A stretch of DNA of 55,925 nucleotides from contig JAJDEQ010000130.1 in the NCBI GenBank assembly GCA_029259695.1, forward strand, positions 1 to 55,925, in the 5' to 3' direction. The stretch's first letter is position 1. Each line of letters opens with the position of its first letter. Of the stretch, positions 1 to 6,894 are shown piece after piece. Under the pieces are notes generated by a model, which was not told the origin of the DNA, searched no databases, and saw only the letters and a program-made list of their open reading frames with translations. Both the position numbers and the translations under genes were made by a program. The stretch comes from Planctomycetota bacterium (GTDB taxonomy: Bacteria; Planctomycetota; B15-G4).

Positions 1-1
1 G

Positions 2-631
2 CGCGCGCAGATGCTGATGTACATCCTGCACCGCCTGCGCAAGGACGGCCGCAGTCCCGGCATCCCGGTGTGGGTCGACAGCCCCATGGCAGCCAAGGCC
101 ACGAGCATCGCGCGCCGTCACTGCGAAGAGGACGGCATCGACCCCAACCTCGCCGAGGAGATCCTCGAGAACACGCGCATCACCCGGACGGTGCAGGAGT
201 CGAAGCAGCTCGACGACAACCCGCGTCCCATGGTGCTGATCTCTGCCAGCGGCATGGCCACCGGGGGGCGGGTGCTGCACCACATCAAGGCCCTGGGGCG
301 GACCCCGCGCAACACGATCCTGTTCGCCGGCTACCAGGCCCCGGGCACCCGCGGCGCCGACCTCGTGGCCGGCCGGCGCGTGGTCAAGATCCACGGTGAA
401 GAGGTGCAGGTCCGGGCCGAGGTCGACTGCCTCGACGTGCTGTCGGCCCACGCCGACCGCGACGAGTTGCTCACCTGGCTCGGACAGTCCGCGACGCCGC
501 CGGGCGAGGTGCTGATCAACCACGGCGAGCCGGAGGCCAGCGCCGCGTTCGCCGAGGCCGTGCACGCGAAGTTCGACTGGCCCGTCCGGGTGGCCGCGCC
601 GGGCATGACGGTGGACGTCGCGGCCCGCTGA
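2..631 (+). CDS. MBL-fold beta-CASP nuclease-like protein, C-terminal part only
   Basis: The gene runs in from the left edge; the frame is open from base 2, so the true start lies outside the window. What remains is the C-terminal ~209 residues of a metallo-beta-lactamase/beta-CASP protein of the CPSF73/YSH1-like group, which act as RNA-processing endo- or exonucleases in the cytoplasm. Seen here: the 'SASGMATGGR' loop typical of the beta-CASP-to-MBL return, 'ILFAGYQAPGTRG', and the 'VLSAHADRDELLTWL' stretch whose histidine belongs to the conserved RNA-specificity region. The N-terminal HxHxDH zinc motif is not in the window, so catalytic competence cannot be judged. RNase function is family knowledge; the actual substrate is unknown. 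Confidence 0.85.
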   Translation, partial: RAQMLMYILHRLRKDGRSPGIPVWVDSPMAAKATSIARRHCEEDGIDPNLAEEILENTRITRTVQESKQLDDNPRPMVLISASGMATGGRVLHHIKALGRTPRNTILFAGYQAPGTRGADLVAGRRVVKIHGEEVQVRAEVDCLDVLSAHADRDELLTWLGQSATPPGEVLINHGEPEASAAFAEAVHAKFDWPVRVAAPGMTVDVAAR

Positions 632-863
632 GTGCCCGCCAAATGCGCCGATGCCGGACCGATTCACCTGCCGGTTGCTGCCACCGTGGTGTCAGCAGGC
701 TCCCGTCCGCCATGCACCGGGCATGGACAGCGCGCACGCCGTGAGACTAACTTGGGCGCGGAAAGAAGACGGGGCGAGCCGCCTACCGGGCTCTTCAGCG
801 CCGCCCCCACCCGCCGTGGCCTGGAATCCCATGCCGCCACCCCTGAGACCGACTGGAGAACAG

Positions 864-1457
864 ATGATCATCAAGACCGCACTGCTCGGCTGCCTGCTCG
901 TGTTCGGAGCCGCCTGCGCCTCGACCAACGGCGGCGGTTCGCACGCCGAGGCACTGAACCCCGAGGCCGAGATGGAAGCCATGTTGCTGCTGGGCGCGCC
1001 CGGCGAAGCGCACGCCGAGCTCGCCGAACAGGTCGGCAGCTGGACCACGTCGATGAAGTCGTACATGGAGCCGGGCCAGCCCCCGATGGTCACGCCGGGG
1101 CAGGCGGACATCAGCGCCATTCTCGGCGGCCGCGTCATCCTCGAGCACTACAGCTGCGACTTCATGGGCATGCCCTTCGAAGGCCGGCTGATCCAGGGCT
1201 ACGACAACCTGTCCAACGAGTACTGGACGATCTGGGTCGACAACATGACCACGGGATACAGCCTCTCCCGCGGCACCAAGCGGACCGACGGCGCGCTCGT
1301 CTTGAACGGCGTGATGAAGGACATGCGCACGCCCGACGGACGCCCGACTCGTAGCGTCATCGTGCGCCACGGCCCGGACGCAGCGAACTTCAAGATGTAC
1401 GACACCGGGCCGGACGGGGCGGAGTTCCTGATGATGGAGATCGACTACACCCGTTGA
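864..1457 (+). CDS. DUF1579-family lipoprotein
   Basis: A 197-residue protein beginning with a type II signal peptide: hydrophobic 'LLGCLLVFGAAC' with the lipobox cysteine near residue 18, so it is probably membrane-anchored outside the cytoplasm. The body matches the DUF1579 pattern, with the spaced sequence 'QVGSWTTSMKSYMEPG', then 'LGGRVILEHYSCDFMGMPF' and 'GYDNLSNEYWTIWVDNM'. The biochemical role of DUF1579 is not known to me. The ATG at 864 was chosen because GGAG lies just upstream and the signal peptide starts there; in-frame codons further upstream have no ribosome binding site. A strong hairpin follows the gene. It appears to be a single-gene unit. Confidence 0.85.
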   Translation: MIIKTALLGCLLVFGAACASTNGGGSHAEALNPEAEMEAMLLLGAPGEAHAELAEQVGSWTTSMKSYMEPGQPPMVTPGQADISAILGGRVILEHYSCDFMGMPFEGRLIQGYDNLSNEYWTIWVDNMTTGYSLSRGTKRTDGALVLNGVMKDMRTPDGRPTRSVIVRHGPDAANFKMYDTGPDGAEFLMMEIDYTR

Positions 1458-1527
1458 GCTGCCGCGCCGTCGGGTCGGGCACGACTGCGAGTCGACGCCT
1501 TGCCCGGTCCGTGAGCGAAGCAGGTAC

Positions 1528-1562
1528 GAGCACCCCGGCGGTCAGCGATCGCCGGGGTGCTC
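1528..1562 (+). terminator. Terminator hairpin after the DUF1579 lipoprotein gene
   Basis: A perfect 13-bp stem, GAGCACCCCGGCG (1528-1540) with its complement (1550-1562), closes a 9-nt loop. The hairpin is very stable, but only a weak pyrimidine tail follows rather than a run of T. It sits 70 bp after the stop codon. Confidence 0.65.
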
Positions 1563-1709
1563 TCGTCTACACCTGGCTCGGCGCACGCTCTCCTTGCGCA
1601 GGTTGTCGCGTTCGGTGCGCCACGCCGCGCAATCGACGTTGGCCCACTCCCGAGCGCAGGGGTAACCTCGCGGCTCGGCGCCGCGGACACGCACGCCAGG
1701 AGGGAATCC

Positions 1710-2231
1710 ATGAGACCTGTCTTGCTGCTCCTGGTCGTGGCGGTCGTCGCGGCGCTCGCCTGTCACGGGCCGCACGCCGCGCATGCCGATGCGGTCCAGG
1801 CCCGGCGCACGGCGCGCACCGATGTGTCACGGCGACTGGTCGAGGCCGAAGAGCGCGTGACGCTGCGGGCGGTCGAGGCCGCCGAACGCAGCCTGGATCC
1901 GGACGCCGTGCTGGCCTTCATCGCGCCCGACTTCGTCATGGTCCAGGACGGACGGCACGTGGACTACGACGCCACCGTCGAGCAGATCCGCAGCACGCTG
2001 CCGACCCTGCGCGCATTCGAGCCCCACTTCGACGAGATCCTCGTGTTCGTGCTCGACGCGGACACGGCGCTGACCACCCTGATCTTCCGCGACGAGGTGA
2101 CCGACGCCGACGGCAACACCCTGCGCATGTGGGGCCCCTCGACGATGCTCTGGCTACGCCGCGACGGGCGTTGGCAGATCGCCTTCGCCGACTCCGATCA
2201 CTACCCGGTGGATGACGTCACCGACGGCTGA
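1710..2231 (+). CDS. NTF2-like (DUF4440/SnoaL-type) exported protein
   Basis: A 173-residue protein with an N-terminal signal 'LLLLVVAVVAALAC' that fits a lipobox (Cys near residue 18). The mature part looks like a cystatin/NTF2-fold DUF4440 domain: 'ERSLDPDAVLAFIAPDFVMVQDGR' (split here by function: helix then first strand), and a C-terminal 'WLRRDGRWQIAFADSDHY', the usual final strand of this fold ('W+I...ds'). Such domains bind small ligands or act as ketosteroid-isomerase-like enzymes, but no catalytic residues can be assigned. AGGAGG at 1698-1703 fixes the ATG at 1710. It faces the zinc-ribbon membrane protein gene, with a hairpin between the two stops. Confidence 0.75.
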   Translation: MRPVLLLLVVAVVAALACHGPHAAHADAVQARRTARTDVSRRLVEAEERVTLRAVEAAERSLDPDAVLAFIAPDFVMVQDGRHVDYDATVEQIRSTLPTLRAFEPHFDEILVFVLDADTALTTLIFRDEVTDADGNTLRMWGPSTMLWLRRDGRWQIAFADSDHYPVDDVTDG

Positions 2232-2239
2232 CCCGGTCC

Positions 2240-2274
2240 GCGTCAGCCCGGGTCGACACCAGAGCGGCTGACGC
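2240..2274. terminator. Hairpin between convergent genes
   Basis: GCGTCAGCC (2240-2248) pairs perfectly with GGCTGACGC (2266-2274) around a 17-nt loop. A smaller GACCCGG/CCGGGTC pair (2230-2236/2248-2254) is an alternative fold. It lies between two convergent stop codons, so it could serve both strands. There is no T-run. Confidence 0.45.
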
Positions 2275-2333
2275 TCCTCGCCGGCGTGACGCCCCGGCGC
2301 TTGGCCTCAGCGCCGGGATCCAGGCGCGAGCGA

Positions 2334-3485
2334 TCAGCTCACGGCGCCGATCGGCTCCTCGGCCCGCTCGTCACCGCAGTGTTCGCAGTAGGGCAGCAGC
2401 GTGTGGCGCAGCGAGCTGCAGTTGCCGCAGGTCGAGAACAACGACGTGCCGCACGACGGGCAGGCGTAGGGCGCATCGGCGGCCGCGTCCTGGGCCGACA
2501 GCACCTCGTTGCCGTTGCCGCCGGACCGCGGACCCTTGCGCGTCCACACCGCGAAACGCAGCGGCCCCCGGGCGATGGGGTAGGCGCACACGGGGCACAC
2601 GTGACCGCGATAGGCCTCGCGGTAACGCGTGAGCAGCAGGTCGCGCCCCGGCCGCGCCGCCTTGCGCAGCAGCCAGACCAGGAACGCCAGCACGATCACG
2701 ATCGCCGCCACGATGGCGATGTACTTGAAGTACTCGCGGGGGAAGTGATCGAACATCACCCCCCCCACCTTCCAGAAGGTCGCGGCCAGGGCGGCCAGGA
2801 GGATCGAGCGATAGGCGCTGCCGCGGTGGCGTGAGAACAACCAGGCCGCGAGCAGGAACAGCGGCACGATGAAGGCGAGCTTCCAACTGGCCACCTGCAG
2901 CCGGTGCGCGCGCAACTGCGCGTTGAAGTCGTCACGCGCCGGATCTTCCTGCTGCTCGAGCGTGTCGGCCACGGCCTTCTGTTCCTGGCTCAACCGGTAG
3001 ACCGTCTCGTTCGCGGCGGCGATCTCGGCGTTGGCCGTCTCGTAGCTCTCCTGCGCGTCGAGGAAGCGCTGCTGCGCCTGGGCCAGGGCGTCCTTCTCGA
3101 CCTCGGAAGGCGGCGCGCCCTGCTCCAACGAGAGGCGCTGCAACTCCATCATCTGCTGCATGGTGCCGCGCGCGTTGTCCATGCTGCGCCGCTGCTCCTG
3201 CTGCAGCTGCTCCTGCCGGCTGACGCGCCACTGGATCTCCGCGATGGTCGACGCCAGCTCCTGGGCGCGCGCCCGCAGCGCCGGATCCTCGTGCTCGGCC
3301 AGCACCGCGTTCCAGTCGGGTCCCTGCAGGTCACCGATGTCGTCCAGGACGAACCCGAGCAACCAGATGAACAGGAACATGAGCAGCACGGACAGCAGGA
3401 ACGACATGACCCGCAGCGAACGCGGCACGGTCGGTGTCCTGCCGGCTGGCGTCCCGCTCACGGTCTTCGCTGGAGTCTCGCCCAT
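2334..3485 (-). CDS. Membrane protein with coiled coil and C-terminal zinc ribbons
   Basis: A 383-residue protein. A first membrane segment spans residues 27-47 ('FLLSVLLMFLFIWLLGFVL'). A Gln/Glu/Ala-rich coiled coil covers roughly 65-180. Three further membrane segments lie around 190-265. The cytoplasmic-looking tail carries four CxxC pairs (CPVC, CPSC, CGNC, CEHC), enough for two zinc ribbons. I do not recognise a named family; the layout suggests a membrane scaffold whose ribbons bind protein or nucleic acid. The ATG at 3485 has no Shine-Dalgarno sequence, but a TGCTAGGCT box ends 9 nt upstream, so the transcript may be leaderless. It is transcribed alone, downstream of the PD40 gene on the same strand. 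Confidence 0.85.
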   Translation of the reverse strand: MGETPAKTVSGTPAGRTPTVPRSLRVMSFLLSVLLMFLFIWLLGFVLDDIGDLQGPDWNAVLAEHEDPALRARAQELASTIAEIQWRVSRQEQLQQEQRRSMDNARGTMQQMMELQRLSLEQGAPPSEVEKDALAQAQQRFLDAQESYETANAEIAAANETVYRLSQEQKAVADTLEQQEDPARDDFNAQLRAHRLQVASWKLAFIVPLFLLAAWLFSRHRGSAYRSILLAALAATFWKVGGVMFDHFPREYFKYIAIVAAIVIVLAFLVWLLRKAARPGRDLLLTRYREAYRGHVCPVCAYPIARGPLRFAVWTRKGPRSGGNGNEVLSAQDAAADAPYACPSCGTSLFSTCGNCSSLRHTLLPYCEHCGDERAEEPIGAVS

Positions 3486-3494
3486 GGGCCACCG

Positions 3495-3503
3495 AGCCTA
3501 GCA
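3495..3503 (-). promoter_or_regulatory. Extended -10 box TGCTAGGCT
   Basis: On the minus strand TGCTAGGCT matches an extended -10 (TGnTAnnnT). Its hexamer ends 9 nt before the ATG at 3485, so transcription would begin at or next to the start codon. No good -35 is visible. It is one of several similar boxes in this window. Confidence 0.45.
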
Positions 3504-3529
3504 AAGTCGGATTCGCCACCGCGTGCCGG

Positions 3530-3588
3530 GAGTCCCGGTCGGCAGCCCGGCCCGGCCAGGCGCCGCAAAGGGCGTCAGCCCGGGACTC
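3530..3588 (-). terminator. Hairpin at the end of the PD40 propeller gene
   Basis: GAGTCCCGG (3530-3538) is complementary to CCGGGACTC (3580-3588), which overlaps the stop codon of the upstream minus-strand gene. The 41-nt interior is GC-rich and can fold further. No U-tract is visible. Confidence 0.35.
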
Positions 3589-4885
3589 AACGCCTCAGCA
3601 GGAAGCAGTCCGTGGAGTTGTTGGTGTCATCGCCGGTCAGCAGGTTCGTGGCTTCGGAGGCGAACGCCACCCACTTGCCGCGCGCGGAGAGGCACGGCGA
3701 CGTGCTGTTCCCGTTCGCGTCCGCGCCCTCGGGGCCGCGGTTCACGCGGTTGGTGATGCCCTTCTTCACGTCGCGGACGAAGATCTGCGTGGTCGGACTG
3801 TTGAACTGGCTCCGGAAGGCGACGTAACGACCGTCGGGGGAGATCGCGGGCAGCAGGCCACCGAAGATCGGAGGCTCGTCGCTGGGGCCCTTGCTGACCA
3901 GCACGGTGGTGCCCTGCTTGAGGTCGCGCAGCAGGACGTCGGCGCCCGTGTAGCCGGACTCGCTCTCGAGATTGAGCGCGTCGGTGCGGAAGGCCAGGTA
4001 GCGACCGTTGGCCGAGATCGAGATGTCCGGCCCGCTGCGTGGCGGGAGCACGGAACCCGGCACCGACATGCCCTGCGTGCCGTCGGTGGCCACGCTGGCA
4101 CGCACGATCGTGCCCTGCTTGAGGTGCACGGCATACACGTCCTCGTAGCCGTTGGTGTCCTCGGGCACCAGGGCCGCCGCCGTCGTGAACGCGACGATGC
4201 GACCGTTGGCCGAGATCGACGGGTCCTCGCAGTCCTCGTCCGCCTGACTGCCGTCGGAGGCCAGACTGAGGCGCACGGTCGTGCCCTTCTTCCGGTCGCG
4301 CAGGAAGATGTCCGTCTTGTTGTTGGTGTCCCCGGGAACCAGTTGGCTGGAACTCGACTGGAACACCACGAGCCTGCCGTTCCGGTTCACGTCCGCCTTG
4401 GTGCTGTGACCGCTGACGGCCTCGTCGTCCGAGGTGACCGAGATGCGCTCGGTGCTGCCCTGCTTGACGTCGAAGAGGAACACCTCGGAACTGAAGACCG
4501 GGTCGGGCTCGACGATCTCGCCGTCGGCGCTGTCGTAGACCACGTGGCGACCCGATGCGGAGATGGCCGGACGCGCGGCTCCGAGGGCGGGTGCGCCGCC
4601 GGCGGCGGTCAACGCCACCGGAATCGTGATGTCCTTGCGCGCGTCGTAGAAGTAGATGTCGTGCTGGACCGACTGCCCCGACAACAGATTGGTCGAGTTG
4701 GTCTCGATGGCTGCCCAGCGACCGTTGGCCGACAGGTCGACACGCCCGACGCCCAGGTCAGGCTCGAAGCCGGTGGACCAGCCGGGAATCCGCTGGACCT
4801 CGCTCTTGGGGAACTTGGGCCCCATGCCCACGAGCGTGCAGGCGAGCGCGGCCAGGATCAGGAAACGGCGAGGGGGGCGTGTCAT
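3587..4885 (-). CDS. Exported TolB/PD40-type seven-repeat beta-propeller
   Basis: A 432-residue protein with a signal peptide ('FLILAALACTLVGMG'). Seven repeats follow, each with the WD40-like PD40 signature 'ISANGRxVAF' and a strand-rich 'DIFLRDxKKGTT' second half: starts such as 'DLSANGRWAAIE', 'AISASGRHVVYD', 'SISANGRIVAFT', 'AISPDGRYVAFR' and 'CLSARGKWVAFA'. Seven repeats fit one closed propeller. Relatives (TolB) act in the periplasm in protein-protein contacts; the partner here is unknown. The ATG at 4885 is preferred over one 15 bp upstream because GAGGA sits at proper spacing before it. The C-terminal sorting-like domain of its neighbours is absent. Confidence 0.9.
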   Translation of the reverse strand: MTRPPRRFLILAALACTLVGMGPKFPKSEVQRIPGWSTGFEPDLGVGRVDLSANGRWAAIETNSTNLLSGQSVQHDIYFYDARKDITIPVALTAAGGAPALGAARPAISASGRHVVYDSADGEIVEPDPVFSSEVFLFDVKQGSTERISVTSDDEAVSGHSTKADVNRNGRLVVFQSSSSQLVPGDTNNKTDIFLRDRKKGTTVRLSLASDGSQADEDCEDPSISANGRIVAFTTAAALVPEDTNGYEDVYAVHLKQGTIVRASVATDGTQGMSVPGSVLPPRSGPDISISANGRYLAFRTDALNLESESGYTGADVLLRDLKQGTTVLVSKGPSDEPPIFGGLLPAISPDGRYVAFRSQFNSPTTQIFVRDVKKGITNRVNRGPEGADANGNSTSPCLSARGKWVAFASEATNLLTGDDTNNSTDCFLLRR

Positions 4886-5120
4886 GGGTGAGGTCCTCAT
4901 GCGGGCGGAGACCGGGCGTGGCCTGCCTGATGACCTGAATCAGGAACGCGGCGCGAGCGTCCCGCGGTGATCCGTGAGGAGTCGCTCCGGTGCCCAGGCG
5001 TGGGTCCGGCGGGATCGAGTCCCGGCGCCGGGCCCTCCGCGGCGAGCGTCATCCGCACTGTCCGCGGGACGCGAGCGCCGCGATCCGGATTCACAAGCTC
5101 ACCCGCTCCTGGAGGATCCG

Positions 5121-6824
5121 ATGCGTACCGCTCCGCTGACTGCGACCCTGATCACCCTGGTGGCCGGCGCCTTGCTGGCACCGACCGGCCTGACCCAGAC
5201 CACACTGCACGGCCTGCTGGGCTCGACACCAGGCGAGGCCCACGGCTACAGCGTGGCCAACGCCGGCGATGTGGACGGCGACGGGTTCGACGACGTCGTC
5301 GTGGGCTCGCCGTTCTACGACCGCTTCGTCTTCCCCAGCCAGCTCCTGCTCGACGCGGGCAAGGCGGTCGTGTACTCGGGCGCCACCGGGGCGATCCTGA
5401 TGACCAGGATCGGTGACGCGGCCGGTCACCACTTCGGCTTCGACGTCGACGGCGCCGGCGACGTGAACAACGACGGCTTCGGCGACGTGATCGTGGGTGC
5501 GCCCGGCAAGCAGGCGGGCAGCTTCACCGTGTACCTCGGGCCCGACGGCCAGGTGGCGCTCGAGACCACCAGCACCTTCGGCGCGCCGTTCGGCTTCGGG
5601 ACCGCGGTCGCGGGCTGCGGCGACGCGAACGCCGACGGCTTCGACGATGTCGTCGCCGGCGCGCCGTTCATGAACACGGTCCATGGCTTCGAGACGGGCC
5701 TCGTCTACGTGTACGACGTGATGCACCAGCAGGTCATCGCATCCGCCCCGGGCACGCAAGTCAGCGCACACCTGGGCTGGTCGGTGGACGGCGCCGGCGA
5801 CCTGGACGGTGACGGGCGAACCGACGTGATCGTGGGCGAGCCTCACCGCGACACGCAACTCCCGGGCTTCCCGGTCATCAGCGACGCGGGACGGGCCGTC
5901 GTGTTCTCGACCAGCCAGGAGGACATGCCGATCCTGCTGTCGTTGCCCGGGGACTTCATCAATGGCACGGAGGCCGGCTACGCGGTGGCAGGCGGCGGCC
6001 TGATCAACGCCGACGGGGTCCCCGACCTGCTCGTCGGCGCGCCCGGCACCAACGCCGGCACCGGCGCCGTGTCGGCACGCTCAGGGCTCTCGGGCGCCCT
6101 GATCACCAGCTACGACGGTTCGTTCAGTGGCGAACGCTTCGGCGCCGCCGTCGCCGGTGGCGGCGACTTCGATGCCGACGGGCTCGTCGACCTGATGGTC
6201 GGCGCGCCCTCCTACGACGTGCCCCCGCTCGGCATCAACCGCGGTCGCATCGAGGTGCTCAGCGCGCTCAGCGGTGCGGTGCTGCACTCGGCGTCGTCAC
6301 TGAGTGGCGGCGAGATCGGCTTCTCCGTCGACATCGGTGCGAACACCAACCTCGATGCGCGCGACGAGATCATCTACGGCGCGCCCGGCAACGACTCGGC
6401 CGCGAGCAACGCCGGTGGCGCCTGGGTCGTCTCGAGTTCGGACTTCCTGACGGCCGTCGGCTTCTACGGCAGCAGCCTGGCCGGAACCCTGGGCGAACCG
6501 GGCCTCAGCATCAGCGGCTCACCCTCGATCGGCGCGAACATCAGCATCCTGCTCCAGAGTTCGGCGCCGTCCGCGGCCCCGGCGCTGCTGGCCGTGGGCT
6601 TCGCGCCGCTCTCGGCGACGTTCTTCGGCGGCACCCTGCTGGTGGACCCGCAGTTGACACTGGACCTCAACCTGCAGCCCGGCAGCTCTGCCCTGCCCGC
6701 CCTGCTGCCGGACGAGACGCTGTTCCTCGGACTGAACATCTACCTGCAGCTCTGGCAGGCCGACGTCGGCGCCATCCACGGCGTGGCGCTCTCACGCGGC
6801 ATGCACCTCGTGCTCGGGAACTGA
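5121..6824 (+). CDS. Exported FG-GAP (integrin-alpha-like) propeller with C-terminal domain variant
   Basis: A 567-residue protein with a signal peptide ending near 'LAPTGLTQ'. Seven FG-GAP repeats follow. Most carry a calcium-cage loop such as 'DVDGDGFDDVVVGSP', 'DVNNDGFGDVIVGAP' and 'DLDGDGRTDVIVGEP'; the fifth ('LINADGVPDLLVGAP') and the seventh ('NTNLDARDEIIYGAP') have degraded cages. This is the architecture of a seven-bladed integrin-alpha propeller, expected to be extracellular and calcium-stabilised. The last ~110 residues resemble the C-terminal domain shared by other proteins here, with 'FFGGTLLVDP' and 'YLQLWQAD' in place of 'PFKGGTLVPD' and 'YYQYWITD', but the terminal 'SASN..GTTP' is not kept. 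GGAGGA at 5111-5116 sets the start. Confidence 0.9.
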   Translation: MRTAPLTATLITLVAGALLAPTGLTQTTLHGLLGSTPGEAHGYSVANAGDVDGDGFDDVVVGSPFYDRFVFPSQLLLDAGKAVVYSGATGAILMTRIGDAAGHHFGFDVDGAGDVNNDGFGDVIVGAPGKQAGSFTVYLGPDGQVALETTSTFGAPFGFGTAVAGCGDANADGFDDVVAGAPFMNTVHGFETGLVYVYDVMHQQVIASAPGTQVSAHLGWSVDGAGDLDGDGRTDVIVGEPHRDTQLPGFPVISDAGRAVVFSTSQEDMPILLSLPGDFINGTEAGYAVAGGGLINADGVPDLLVGAPGTNAGTGAVSARSGLSGALITSYDGSFSGERFGAAVAGGGDFDADGLVDLMVGAPSYDVPPLGINRGRIEVLSALSGAVLHSASSLSGGEIGFSVDIGANTNLDARDEIIYGAPGNDSAASNAGGAWVVSSSDFLTAVGFYGSSLAGTLGEPGLSISGSPSIGANISILLQSSAPSAAPALLAVGFAPLSATFFGGTLLVDPQLTLDLNLQPGSSALPALLPDETLFLGLNIYLQLWQADVGAIHGVALSRGMHLVLGN

Positions 6825-6833
6825 GCGGGCGAC

Positions 6834-6892
6834 GCCCGTGCCGTGTGCTCACCGTCGGTGTCCGCCCGCGCCGGATGGCTCTTCGCACGGGC
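6834..6892. terminator. Inverted repeat between convergent genes
   Basis: GCCCGTGC (6834-6841) and GCACGGGC (6885-6892) are perfect complements. A small CGGGC-GCCCG hairpin overlaps the left arm. It lies in the 70-bp gap between the FG-GAP gene and the convergent kinase gene. It is modest evidence for a shared terminator. Confidence 0.3.
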
Positions 6893-6894
6893 CG

